From the NCBI GenBank assembly GCA_958299035.1, contig CATQJL010000223.1, forward strand, positions 80,369,322 to 80,433,321: a stretch of DNA of 64,000 bases. Reading direction: 5' to 3'. The notes beneath the pieces were generated by a model. That model saw only the letters and a program-made list of their open reading frames with translations. It was not told the origin of the DNA and did no database searches. Shown piece by piece: positions 1-11,229 of the stretch. The stretch's first letter is position 1. Each line of letters begins with the position of its first letter. The position numbers were made by a program, and so were the translations under genes. The stretch is from Cylicocyclus nassatus. Taxonomy: Eukaryota; Nematoda; Chromadorea; Rhabditida; Strongylidae.

Positions 1-1887
1 GAACTCAAAAAATTTTCAGCATGTTTCTTCAAACCTGGCTTTGACATGGCAATGCTCCCTTGGAGAACTGACAGGCATGTTAATTAAGCATCGATAGATA
101 AAGACATTTTTGTGGATCATTTGAGACCCTATAGACTCTTTGGTGCCGAGAGATTTTTTTGACCGAACAAATAAAAAACCATTTTTTACCTCACTTCATT
201 ACATATGTGTCTATTTAGAAATTACGAAAATTTTACTTCAAGTGAAAAGGTTGATGGATGGTGGCTAGCTTAGACTGCTTCACTCTAGCACCTCCAACTT
301 TGGACTTATTGATTGCCTCTGTTCGCAAAAAGTTATCGCTTGTAGAATATTTATGCAAAGAATTGTTCGACAACAAATTTTACTAGCAAGACGTTTCTTT
401 TTCATGAAATTGAGCTTGTGCATATACTAGCCTGTTACATCCTTATTTCGCAACCAATAAAAAGACTTGACTTGAAAGGCACATTGTAAGGGTTTTCTTG
501 CAAGAACTTATTTTTTAGGTGAAGATCTATCTCAGTCACTTGGAGATCTTAAGTCTGCAATTTCATTAGACTGAGGAACTTATTGGAATTCGATATGTGT
601 TAGAAGGAGCAAGGAAATGTTTAATGATAAATGCAATATTGTATTAGAGGTGAAATTCACTAGAACAGCTGCTTTAAACATACGGCAAAAAAATCGAACA
701 GAGCTTATGCAGCAGCCTAATACTATTTTTGAAGTGAGCAAGCGCCTTGTTGTCGCAATAACCTTCAAGCACCTAGCTGCGAATATGCACAACCGTTTTG
801 TTAGAGCACGACGCGGCCAGCCTCGCGCTTACACAAACTGCCTACAATTTGATTAACTTACAAGAAATTTTTTTTCGAAGCGTGGGTCCGTATTTGGTGT
901 CCTTGGGAACTTAAGTGGCATTCATATAGTAAAAAAAAGCTGCCACCGCTTGCGACTAGGTTTGAACATACACACAAAGTTGTGAGCACTTTTAAACGTG
1001 CAATGACTGTTCGTTATCAGTAGGTTTCTGGTAGCAGGCTTGGTCTTAATTTTTCTTACCTTGCAAAGCTCACCAACACTCCTGGCTAACGAAATTGCCA
1101 AACTAAATTTGCTCGGTTCCGTACCATATCGCCTAGAATATGCCCAGTTAGTGGAGTAAAATGAGACACAACTGATATTGGTAACTTACCGATACTTTCT
1201 GCTATACATAGGAGTATAGGAATAATATCCTTCCGTTTTACCCATCGTTTTGAAATGATGAAGTCTAGTAAACAGCACATCGGCTGGTGTATTTACGTAC
1301 TTCTGAAAAGAGTATTTCATAAAAATGGCTCGAAAACATTACCTTTAGTATGAGATCATCATTTAATTCGTGTACTACGTTGCAAGCTGAAAGTGTAGCT
1401 GTTTTCAAAAATAGAATCAAGGCGCTTCACTTATGACATAATAAATACCTACTTTGAAAACAATTGAACTCTCTTATTAATAGTTCAGTTTAATTTCAGT
1501 TCAACTGTTTCATCTGCTGACATGTAAAAAAGCTGGCTTCTCTAAAAATCAAACTTATTGATTGCTTTCCCGTGAATTGTGAGCCTCACTCATAGGGTCT
1601 CACAGCCTCACTCATGAATCTTACCGAAGCATTTATTGTCTGCTGCCTTCTCCATCGGGACAATGTAAGAGAATGCACTAGAGCACGAATGGAATCGAGA
1701 TCATTCGCTCTCTGAGGCCGTAGTAATCTCCATGGACGTAACGTACGAGGTTGCAACCTAACTTCTGGCTCAGTTTCATGTATCTATTTGTCTATTTATC
1801 TTTATATCTTGAGTATGTCGTGATCTTAGACGCGACGTGTCAGCTCGCAATATATTCGGGATAATGATAGCCGGCAAATCTTGTATA
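1..1887. other. Left intergenic stretch, no gene seen
   Basis: AT-rich sequence with only short open frames (about 60-80 codons). None has convincing splice signals or a recognisable motif. No TIR pair, LTR or RNA gene could be recognised. Confidence 0.5.
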
Positions 1888-2555
1888 CAGGGCGTCGCAA
1901 AATAAGTGCTTACTGTTTGATCGTTGGTAACTCTCTTGTCATGAAATCATTCGGGAAGGATTAGGTGTCATTTTGTGGACCCGGCTTCAGCTTAAATTTA
2001 CAGTATGGAGCAAATTACCGATCTCCCTTTATTACTGTAATATTACGGTAGGAACTCGCAGCATACGGCGCCACTGTGAGAGAGGCCGTTCGAAAACAAT
2101 TTTTTGAAAAAATCTGAAAATTTGTGTAACAAGCTTTTCATCATGCTGATTTCATTATTTTTTGCGCTTCGCAGAGCTTTTTGAATGGGATAATCACATT
2201 TTCGACAAATATCAGAAATCCTTCGTTATGTTGTATTTGGCATAAATTTTGAAAAAAAAGCATTACGATGAAGTGCGAGTTTTACATTTGGAATCAGCGA
2301 CCCTGATTGATTTGTTGTAAGAGTTTTCAGCTCCTTTGGCCTTTTTCAGAGGTAAGATATGACTCTCAAGACGCAAACCTTTCCAAAGTTCCTACCGTAA
2401 TCCTAAAGCAATGTAGAGAGAACGGTAAGTTGCTCCATACCGTAAATCTAAGGTTGAAGCCAGCCCTACAGAAAGTACCTCAAGCCCTGCAAAGGACAGG
2501 AAAGAAGAGAATTATTAACGATCAAACAGTGTACACATCTTTTTGGGAGACTCTG
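1888..2555. mobile_element. MITE, CAGGGYGT-type TIRs, TA target
   Basis: The ends are imperfect inverted repeats of about 42 bp. The left end starts CAGGGCGTCGCAAAAT and continues to ACTGTTTGATCGTT; the right end carries the reverse complement (AACGATCAAACAGT, then ACTCTG). A TA lies on each side (1886-1887 and 2556-2557), as expected for Tc1/mariner-type insertion. No transposase frame was seen, so it is non-autonomous. The same terminal sequence recurs in the elements at 2620-2846 and 6205-6740. Confidence 0.65.
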
Positions 2556-2619
2556 TAAGTAATGTAAGTGGGTGTGGATCAGCTGTTACTCACTCGTTCG
2601 TAGCTGACTTATACACTTA

Positions 2620-2846
2620 CAGAGCGTTTCAAGATGTGATGTGTGAAAAAGGAGAAAGGCAAGACAGTGATCACAGCTGGTTAATCTCGGCTTTGTGCCT
2701 ACGCCTGGTCAGCATTCATGGTCAGCAATCCTATCGCTAAAAGCGATAAAAAGGGGGCCACATTTTATATAAAAGCCATGACTTGGACTCAGTGCCAAGA
2801 GAATTACTAACAACCAAACAGTGGGCACATTTTTTGGGACACCCTG
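2620..2846. mobile_element. Short MITE of the same CAGGGTGT family
   Basis: About 227 bp. The right end is a good match to the family (CCAAACAGTGGGCACAT then GGGACACCCTG, followed by TA). The left end is weaker (CAGAGCGTTTCAAGATGTG). It is probably a deletion derivative of the same family. The left boundary is less sure than the right. Confidence 0.45.
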
Positions 2847-2849
2847 TAT

Positions 2850-4590
2850 AAAGCTGAAAGTCTGTTTGTTTGTCTGTCTGTATGTGTGTACGAATGTTCC
2901 AAATAGCAATTTTTATTCCTGAATCGGTCCGAACCAAGCTTGGCACACACATACGTCGGGGCGGGCGGGTGTCGTAGCCTACTTTTCGTCATCGATCGAT
3001 ATTGATTTTATTGATTTTTTCAATTTTCTCTTTTTTTGCAAATTTTGAGCTACGGGGCTAGGAGATGGCAAAAGGCGGGGGGCAATCGAGCATGCTGGTT
3101 ACGAAAGCAAAATCGATTTTTTGCAAAGTTTGAGCTACGGGGCTAGGAGTTGGCCCGAGTGTGACCGAGCATGCTGATTACTAAAACAGCGGGAATAGTA
3201 AATTGGCATGTAGACTTGGGCACAGGGGAAGGTACAGGGATAAGGATGAGAGCTTTATCAAAGTGTTTTGACAGGGCTGGGCGGATTCGAGTAAGCCAGC
3301 TTGTGGATCAATAAATTGTGGAATGAAGCTGAAGTCGAGTATAGGTTGCAAATTCGTACGTCACGTCCATGAAGGTTACTAATGGTCCCTAGTCTGTTTC
3401 TCTTCCTCGCTTGAGAGCGATAATTCAAAGGTTATTCGCACCGTGGTTGCAGCACGTCCGTCATCTCTCTTTGCTTATATTTACAGCTATATACCTTGCG
3501 CCCCCCCCCACCGAGAACGGGTCGCAAAATTTTTAAAAGTTACTTACATGGGTTATAAAAATGTGCAAGTGACTTGTTTACTTTTGTAAACAATTAAAAT
3601 AATTTTTAAAATTTTTTAAAAATTCACATTAGCCTTATAAAAAATTTTTTTTCGGGGGCGCCCCTAAAATTTTTTCAGAGTGCGTGGCTGACGCCACGCA
3701 CCTTCACTTGAAAAAAATTTTTTGCCGCCCTCCTCCCCCGACCCGAAATCCTGGGTACGCACTGCTATATACCTACAGTCGATATAAGTTCAGTTTTTGT
3801 GATACACTCTGATTTTTCGAATCAGCGCTTATCGTTTGGTCATTTGTTGTTCCTAATGAAGACGACCTTGTTAAACTAATACGTTCGTTGGGCTCATCAT
3901 CGACTGCTAAATAAATTGAGTAAATCAGAGTGCTCAAATCACTTTGCAATTTTGATATTTGTGATTTTGATGTTCGTGTTTACTCACTGAATTATCTCCA
4001 GTTTGAATTGTTGGCGCACTACGTGCATTAATAAATAAATAAATAAATATTTTTGAAACAGATTTGTTGTTGCTGAAGATCGGAATTGACACGAACTAAT
4101 CCAAATTGCGCAAAGCACAACGATAATCATAGAAAGAAAACTGACGAGTGTTTCCGGAACACTTCCACAGTAACGGCTGAATCCCTCTATGATTTTATCG
4201 CCTTCGCCAGGCAGGATTCTACTGTCTTCTATATCATATTCACAAAACACTGGCAGAACCTGTAAAGGTTACCAGGTTATTATTGTAGATAAAGTTCTGA
4301 GGCCGTAAATCATTGAACCTGAAGCAAATCCTAAATAGAGATAAATTCTACCTTGAGGTGCTTTGTACCTGAGCGAAGGCACTCATCGCTGTATCTACAA
4401 TCCGCTCCCAAATTCTTGTGGAGGCGGATTGTGGACTTTTTCTGACTATAAGGATAAAATTGATGAGAAGGTACAAAAAACAATGGTATAACGTGGAGCT
4501 TCAACAAGTTTTATCTTTAAAATCAGGAAAAGTCAGCCACCCGCCTACTACCAATCTGGGAGCCAATAATACCTGAAGGCAGTTTCTAAG
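2850..4590. other. Intergenic, with a short tandem repeat and a hairpin
   Basis: No coding model was found. The stretch contains GTTT/GTCT-rich simple sequence near 2,865 and the direct repeat annotated at 3031-3182. It also has a perfect 9-bp-arm hairpin (GTGCGTGGC/GCCACGCAC) at about 3680-3701, flanked by A/T homopolymers. A minus-strand 88-codon open frame at 3984-4250 has no recognisable domain and is not called. Confidence 0.45.
3031..3182 (+). repeat. Two-copy direct repeat of about 70-80 bp
   Basis: Two imperfect copies start TTTTTTGCAAA and share TTTGAGCTACGGGGCTAGGAG. Each ends near GAGCATGCTG. The copies begin at about 3033 and 3116. Confidence 0.6.
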
Positions 4591-4596
4591 CAAAGA

Positions 4597-5010
4597 GTCG
4601 ATTTTAAGATTTTGTGCTTACCTGGGCCTATTCGTCATGCTGAATCTGATAAACCACATTGGAGAGCTCGAAAACGCCAAAAAAAAGGCTCTGGCGCAGG
4701 TGGAAAACAGCAAGGAGTCCTCGTTACTGTGAATTCACGCTCCCAGCTTCCGGAGCGATCTTCTCGGTTCCGATGTTATGTCATGTGTTTTGCAGTTGGC
4801 TGGTGGTAATGTTAGGGCGACTAGCAGAAGCGAGAAGGTCGCTCCTGAATCTGGGAAAGTGACGCCACTATGTGAACACCCCCCCCCCCCCCCCACCTGC
4901 AATTTCCCTCCTCCGTTAGAGCCTTTTTTCGCCGTTTTTGCGCTCTCAGTGTTGATTTTCGGCTTCAGCATAGCGTATGGCCCAGATAAGCACAAAGTCT
5001 TGAAATCGAC
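4597..5010. repeat. Foldback element with about 190-bp arms
   Basis: The left arm reads GTCGATTTTAAGATTTTGTG, then CTTACCTGGGCC. The right arm ends with the reverse complement (GGCCCAGATAAGCACAAAGT, then TTGAAATCGAC). A C-homopolymer of about 18 bases lies in the right half (4880-4897). Open frames on both strands here are by-products of the palindrome. CTTACCTGGG recurs in the MITE at 49.2 kb. Confidence 0.7.
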
Positions 5011-5192
5011 TTTTGGCTTAGACACTGCCTTTGAATAATTCTGTCTTTATCAGCGTGATGAACGCTGACGTTTATTTAAAACACTTTATAACGTCTTAAC
5101 GGTACTAAAGTTTGTTTTGCTATTGAAGCTCTTCCTAATGGTAAGTTGTGCCCTCCTCATTTGAGGTGACATGTTTGAAAGGAAGATGTTCG

Positions 5193-5215
5193 NNNNNNNN
5201 NNNNNNNNNNNNNNN
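5193..5215. other. Assembly gap (23 N)
   Basis: Run of 23 ambiguous bases. The true gap length is unknown. It lies about 160 bp outside the left arm of the long inverted repeat, so the flank of that repeat is uncertain. Confidence 0.99.
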
Positions 5216-5377
5216 TAATAAAGCGTTTACTTGCAACAGTCAAGTCTAGCATTATCCTCTATTCATATTCCTTGAATTATTTGAAGCTTTGTCACATCTT
5301 TGCTTCTAACCGACTCTTCTGGCATCGTTTGACAATAGGGTTCTAAGTTAGACTTTCTGATGAGCCACTAATTGCGA

Positions 5378-6050
5378 TAACCGCAATCACATAATGAAAT
5401 CATTCTATCAAATCACTTTGGTAGAGTTTTGAAAACTCGAAATTTGCGCAAGAATTTTTTTAGCGCCGATCAACACGGTTTAATACAACTGCCACACTCT
5501 AAGAGGATACTGTTCAGATCTAAAGTTTACGGATAGCCGAACTGAGACTGGCTAATTCTCGCTTTATTTTAGAATGTAGCTATGTGCAGAAAATCTGTGT
5601 CTTTTTTACTGACAAAGGATTTTGTCTATAAATAAGAACATGAGATGTGTAGCTTTTCTACACAAGTCAATTAATGTTCCCACGTTCCATCATTAATTAA
5701 AAAACTGACTGGTTTTGAGTTCAATCATAATAATCAATATTGTGAAATGTTGTTTCACTGTAGGTGTAGTGCAGTATCTCCGCTATCACTTCGAAGTCAC
5801 TATTCGCAAATTCAACGGTATTCACCTACCAACATGGCAAGCTTATTATGGATAATGATGATGATCATCGGTGATCAATTTGTGGAATAATTTTTTCTCG
5901 TAAGGCATTGCATTTTCAGCTATGAAAGGGGTTGAGTAGTTCAAATAAGCGTGCTCAATCTATCAGGTTGATGCAAGAATAATGACAGTTTTTTGAGCAT
6001 TACTTTTTTCCATCGGAATTTTCTCATTGAAAGAGATTTAGCTTTAGATG
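5378..6050 (+). repeat. Left arm of a long inverted repeat (pair 9250-9925)
   Basis: The arm matches the reverse complement of 9250-9925 over roughly 650 bp with many small differences. Landmarks shared in inverted order are ATCCTATCAAATCAT-like sequence, TTGCGCAAG, AGATCTAAAGTTTAC, CACAGATTTTCTGC and CCAACATGGCAAGC. The arms probably belong to one DNA transposon with long TIRs whose core has been replaced by nested elements. No transposase was seen between them. Confidence 0.6.
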
Positions 6051-6204
6051 TGTTATCAAATCTTTGAATTGATCGTCGACCAAATATAATAGATATGCCG
6101 TAATTATATACAGTAAACACAGCAATTATGCCTCGTTCTTCCTTTCATTATCATCTTTGGCGACATGTACACTAATTGGCGACATGTACACGGCGACTCT
6201 AATA

Positions 6205-6740
6205 CAGGGTGTCTCAAAAAGACGTGAACATTGTTTGATCGTTGATAAGTCTCATGCTTTCATGTCTTTCGTTGAGCTTGAGGTACAATATCACTCACAG
6301 AATGTGCAAAATTTTGGAATGTCGCGAAATTTCGGAAATGTCGCGAAATTCCGGGTATTCCGCGGACTTCCGCGGAATACCCGGAGTTCCGCGACATTCA
6401 CGGAAATTTTGCACATCCTGTGAGTGGTAGAAATGAAGCCGATTTTTGCCTTAGAAACCAAACAGGCCAGAAACTTTTGCACTGGACTAATCCAAGAAGA
6501 TTCTTCAAATATGAAATTCGCCCTTCACAATGCTTTTTTCATAAGTTGATTTAGGTTTAGAGAAATAAGTGTTTTTCCAATGTACGTCAGAATATGGTTA
6601 CACCATTGAAAGAGTTCAGATGTTGCTTCATACTGTAATTCAAGTTGAGCCTCTCTCTACAGAATGCTACCCCAGGCTTGCCGAAAAACGTAAAAGCAGG
6701 AGAGTTTTAACGATCGAAGTGGCATTTTCGGTACACCCTG
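6205..6740. mobile_element. MITE of the CAGGGTGT family with an inner hairpin
   Basis: Starts CAGGGTGTCTCAAAAAGACG and ends with AACGATCGAAGTGG, then GTACACCCTG. A TA lies on each side (6203-6204 and 6741-6742). About 536 bp. The first 40 bp resemble the left end of the element at 1888. It holds the 135-bp palindrome at 6292-6426. Confidence 0.65.
6292..6426. repeat. 135-bp near-perfect palindrome
   Basis: The left half runs from CACTCACAG, AATGTGCAAAATTT and several TGTCGCGAAAT units to TATTCCGCGGA. The right half is its near-perfect reverse complement and ends CCTGTGAGTG. Transcription across it would give a long hairpin RNA. Confidence 0.8.
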
Positions 6741-6750
6741 TATATCTATT

Positions 6751-8035
6751 GGATTGTCCCGAAAGTTTCTTGTAATATTTTATATGTTCTCTGGTCATGA
6801 AACCTGGGCATTGTCTTGTAATCATGAACTTCCTTGTGAGTCACAGTACTACAGTCCAGCTAGTCAAGAGGAGAGATTTGGTCATATAGGGCAAAAAACT
6901 AGTGTGAGACTTTTTTTCAGGTCTCTGAGGAAAGCATTATTGCCGAAATGTTAGACCTAATAAATATCTTAACAAACCTGCGTGGCTCACAAGAAAGTCC
7001 ATGTCCCGAAAGTTTTGTCGTTTTTTTTTTTCATGGGTCACTAAAACTCACAGATACCGATCAACAGATGGCTTGGAGGTTGTTTGCTTCAGACTTTTTC
7101 TTTTTCTTATAGTTTTATTTCCTCTTTGATCTATGCAATCGTTGCGATGTTATTGCTACGGCTCTTTACGCAGCTCATTGATAACGCCAAATCTTCCCAA
7201 AATTCTGGAAAATCTTACCTTGATATTTTCCAAGAACGTGGTAGCTGTTATGTAGTTCAAACCTTTGACTAAATTACACTTACTTCAGATGACATAGGTC
7301 ACGTTTATCAAGCACGTGATAGTTGTTTTGTTGAGAAACACCGTGACATTTTAAAATTTTCAAAGTGTACCAATCCAAGAAATTGTTTCTTCAAAGCAAA
7401 CCAATATTGATATTGCACAAATAATGTTCAATAATGACCAAGTTTCCAACTCGCAATTCTGGAAGCTTCCATGTTTTTGCTGCAGTTGCGAGTTTTATGA
7501 CTTTGCCGAAAATTGAGATTTTCGAAAAGATAGTTTCCCAAAGCTAAACACTGCAGATAAGGAGAATCTATCTAAAAATACTACCGTATAGTCCGAGATT
7601 CTTCTGAATACTCGTCTGAAAATTCCCTAGAATATGTCTGGGATACGATGCGAAAGTCAGAGCCAACTTCAAACTAACTTGCCTTTTTCCTCCTATTCCT
7701 ACTATTGAGTATTTTTTTCGTTCATCATTATATTATATAATAGCACATCTTTTCAAGATGTATTTTATATAAGTAAATAAATAAATAAATCATACTTAAT
7801 CCTTTTCAAAAATTTGGAACAAAATTTTCAAAAATTAGCCCAACTTTGAGCAAATAGAAATGACGGGTGAAGACTTTTGGCAATTATCAGGAAAGGCTGA
7901 AAATTGGTTCAAAAATATGATATCAAAAAGAGAAAAAAAAGCTGCATCGAATGCATGTTGGAACTCATTTGAGTTTTTTTTTTACTGAGCCTGTTTTAAA
8001 GTATTTGAAAAAATCGACGAACTTTTGGGACAACC
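6751..8035. mobile_element. Decayed mariner-type element, GG(A/T)TTGTCCC TIRs
   Basis: Left end GGATTGTCCCGAAAGTTT; the right end reads AACTTTTGGGACAACC followed by TA. About 1.285 kb, which is the length of an autonomous mariner element. No intact frame remains, and no catalytic D motif could be identified, so the mariner assignment rests only on ends and size. The same TIR type bounds the foldback at 13617-14568. Confidence 0.4.
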
Positions 8036-8047
8036 TAGTATACTTAC

Positions 8048-8919
8048 GGGTGTTTGAAAAGTTCGTGTCCTCAAGTACCTCCAGTTCAAATTTTGACGCG
8101 CTTTTTGTTCTATTGTGCTCATTAGGCCTAGAAAACATTAATTCAGTGAAACCAGCTTTTCTTTTGTTTTTTTAGTTTTTTTAATTAGATTGAAACACAT
8201 CAATATAGCTTTCCAAACCACTTTCCTTGAAACGCTTGTTACAAAGAAGGAAACATGTTTCACAGAAAACTAAGTGTACATTCTGAAAGCTCTTTCTTTA
8301 AGGTTTCTTATATGTGATTTTAATTTTCGTAGAAGAAAGTTCGTTTTTGAAAAACCGTGCCTTGAAATAAAGAGATCGAGTTTCAGGATTTTTTCGTCAA
8401 CAAAGCACAGCACCGAAATTTTTAAAATTTTATCTTAAAACCTTCATAAGCGTGCAAAATTCTTGAAAACAAGTACAACGAAGGTCAGAGAGTTGTGCTT
8501 GTTTTCAAATACAAATACATGTTGAAATAAGACCTCCAAATTTTTTTAAACTAAAAAAATTTAAACGCAAACGGGTGCCGCGACTGTCTGCTGTGATTCA
8601 GCACATGAAAAAATCTTCTTTAGCAAGCTACTGAAGAACTTTTGTTATGCGAAGAAAGTGTAACTCTAGGACTATTTGTAGTAAAAAAACCAAAAGCTGT
8701 TTTTCTTTTTCGGGGTTGAAAAAAAAGAACCAATCAGATAACGCACTCTCCAAGAAAGCTGAAAAAATTGTCTTCTTCGAAATTTTTCAGGGTATCTTGA
8801 GGCAAAAAATATTTTTCTTTGTTGATTCAGTGGTTTCTAGGTTTGGCGAACACACATAGCAAAAGTCGAGTTAGCATTCGCAATTGAAGTGCTTGAGGAC
8901 ACGAACTTTTCAAACACCC
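8048..8919. mobile_element. MITE with GGGTGTTTGAAAAG TIRs
   Basis: The left end GGGTGTTTGAAAAGTTCGTG is followed by TCCTCAAG. The right end is the exact reverse complement for about 28 bp (CTTGAGGACACGAAC, then TTTTCAAACACCC). About 870 bp, AT-rich, no supported coding frame. Outermost bases are uncertain by a few positions. Confidence 0.7.
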
Positions 8920-9249
8920 TTTATGTTCTCTGATCTGTCATGTTCTTCAGAATATTTCACCAGAAACTACTCAAATTACTTTTTCGAAAAATGTCTCGGT
9001 GCTGGTTTATCTCAAACTTTATTGTTTGCGTTGCTCCTATAAATTAGCTTTACTGAATTAACTTCATCACATATGTGACACAATCTTTTTTTACATATTG
9101 ATCCCCTGTATTGCTAGAATTCGGATTATCTGACCTGAGTCTTTCGAGGCATTGTTAAACGAGGACAACTTTGAGAAAATTTTGTGGATTGCACTGTTTT
9201 CTGGTGACCCAAGGAAGTTCCGTTGAGCTAGGCGGTCCCTTTAGAGCTC

Positions 9250-9925
9250 TACTCAAAGGTATGCTATGTTTGTTTCAAATGAAAATTCTCCTATGAAAAA
9301 GTTGTGCAGAAATAAGGCTTAGAAAAACTGTAATTATTTTTGTCAATCACGCTCGCTTTGATGGTTCGCCCCTTTCATGGCTGAAATGCAAGGCTTCACG
9401 TGAAACATTCATTCCTCAGGTTCAGTTAAAAAGCTCACTGATGATTTTAGTTATTATAGGCTTGCCATGTTGGTGTATGAATAAAGAAAAGTTCAATTTG
9501 CGAATTGGGACTTTGAAGTGGTAGCGGCGCCACTGCACTACCTACATTACCACAACATTCCACTATTGAGATTATTATGTTTGAACTTAGGACCAGTCAG
9601 TTTTTTGACCAATGAAGGTTTTGGGAACATTAGTTGAATGTGTATGGAAGCTATACGTTTCTTGTTTTTGTTTGTAGATAAATTCGTTTTAAGCAAAAGA
9701 CACAGATTTTCTGCATATATAACTCTAAAATGAGGTAAAATTCATCCAATCTCAGTTCGCCTATCCATGTAAACTTTAGATCTGAACAAAAATTCAGCCT
9801 CTAACAGTGTGGGCGGCCGTTTAAAGTGTGTTGATCAGCGCCTTGAAGTTCTTGCGCAAGTTTTGAGACTTTGCCAAGATGATTTGATAGGATGATTAGG
9901 TTATCTGATTGTGTGGTCACGCCAT
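9250..9925 (-). repeat. Right arm of the long inverted repeat
   Basis: Reverse-complement partner of 5378-6050. Its outer end is near GGATGATTAGGTTATCTG and its inner end near 9,250. The arm ends only about 170 bp from the polyadenylation signal of collagen A, so the transposon lies immediately downstream of that gene. Confidence 0.6.
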
Positions 9926-10097
9926 CGGTGGCTTACTTGGAAAGTCAAACTTAGGCCTTCCTGGTAAATGATGCGAGAAGGGTCGACCAGAAGCAAAGAC
10001 TTGATAAAGCTTCAAATAAGGAATTTGAATAGAGAAACATTCACAATGAAAATGGTTTTCGGCGATGATGACAGACATCACTGTTGCAAATAAATGC

Positions 10098-10103
10098 TTT
10101 ATT
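10098..10103 (-). promoter_or_regulatory. Polyadenylation signal of collagen A
   Basis: AATAAA on the minus strand, about 60 nt after the stop codon. The 3' untranslated sequence up to this signal is conserved with collagen B. Confidence 0.7.
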
Positions 10104-10163
10104 ATCCGTAAATGACTATGACTGAACACATTCACAGATGTCTACAGAAATATTGACCATTGT

Positions 10164-11130
10164 TTAGTGCTTAGCCATCTTTGCAACCACCACCTTCTTG
10201 CGGGCAGCAGCTGCAGAGCGAGGTGGGCAAGGGCAGTAAGCTGCATCTTGTCCGGGCTGTCCTGGGTTTCCGGGCTGTCCAGGCTGTCCGTCTGGTCCAG
10301 GGTTACCGGGAGCTCCAGGCTGTCCAGGTGGTCCGGGAGGTCCTTGGTTTCCGGGTTGTCCAGGCTGTCCTGGGCCTCCATTCTGTCCAGGTGATCCTTG
10401 TGGTCCAGCTGGTCCTGGGCCTCCGGGAGTTCCTGATCCACTGGTTCCGTCTTGTCCTGGGTTTCCTGGCTGTCCGTCTTGTCCTGGGTTTCCTGGTGCT
10501 CCAGCATCTCCGGGTGGTCCAACTGGTCCAGGTTGACCATCATTTCCTGGTCCTCCGGGGTTTCCTGGCTGTCCAGCAGGTCCGGGCTGTCCGGGTTGTC
10601 CATCTGGTCCAGGTGGTCCTGGTGGTCCTGGTGGGCAGGTGATGCATCCAGTGTTTGATCCTGGGCATCTGATAGGAGCGTATGTGACAGTGTTGTCTGG
10701 TCCTGGGGGTCCTGGGTTTCCGGGTTGTCCTAAAATATCACACCATAGATTCTTGACACCAAAAAATAAACCTCTTGAGCAACGTACCGGGCTGTCCTGG
10801 CTGTCCTGGTGGTCCTGGAGGTCCTGGTGGGCAGTTGACGGTGGGAGTTGTGCACTGGCAGTATGATGGAAGAGCCTGCTTCTTCGAACGGAAGATGGAG
10901 TTGAAGGGATTTTCACGAGGCTTGGTTGGGGGAGCGACAGTGACTTGGAAGTCCATCATCTGGGCCCATGCGGAGTCGGTCTCAACACGGAACACGGCGA
11001 CGCCATCGAGAACCTCGTCATGGATCTCGTTGATCGTGTTGTACAGCGAAGGTACGACGATCAAACAGGCGACGATCGCTAGGGTGGAGCAGGTCGAAGC
11101 CACACCGATGACGAGTTTCTCTTCAAACAT
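10164..11130 (-). CDS. Cuticle collagen, copy A (two exons)
   Basis: Model: complement(10164-10729 and 10788-11130), with a 58-bp intron (GTACGTT...TTTTAG). It gives 302 residues. Residues 1-30 hold a short charged start (MFEEK) and a hydrophobic signal/anchor. A non-collagen N-terminal region follows, with [12 protein letters not shown] at about 74-85, a basic stretch where cuticle collagens are usually cleaved. Then come Cys 91, 93 and 100 before the first Gly-X-Y block, a break with Cys 136, 143 and 146, and a Gly-X-Y domain to about 278 with one small interruption. The C-terminus has YCPCPP (Cys 280 and 282) and a basic tail. This is the standard layout of nematode cuticle collagens, which are secreted by the hypodermis, trimerise and are crosslinked in the cuticle. 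The start is the first Met, just downstream of a TATA box. The protein is identical to copy B. Open frames on the opposite strand are artefacts of Gly-Pro codons. Confidence 0.95.
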
Positions 11131-11163
11131 GATGCTGGATGTGTGCTGGTGATCATTAGGGGT

Positions 11164-11170
11164 TTTTATA
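11164..11170 (-). promoter_or_regulatory. TATA box of collagen A
   Basis: TATAAAA on the minus strand, 33 bp upstream of the ATG, inside a block of about 110-150 bp conserved with the same position of copy B. The shared block also includes ATTTCAGGTCA and GTAACGCCT. The conservation suggests that both copies kept the same promoter. Confidence 0.65.
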
Positions 11171-11229
11171 GCAACGGCTTGGCTGCTCTGACCTGAAATG
11201 GGAGCGCGAAATGGTTGTAAACTATAAGT

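Noticed and set aside
2709..2992. Three overlapping minus-strand frames
   Set aside because: They overlap a MITE end and GTCT/GTTT simple sequence; no support for coding.
10142..10916. Several long open frames on both strands over the collagen exons
   Set aside because: They are shadow frames of Gly-Pro repeat codons; only the minus-strand frame gives Gly-X-Y with conserved Cys and matches copy B.
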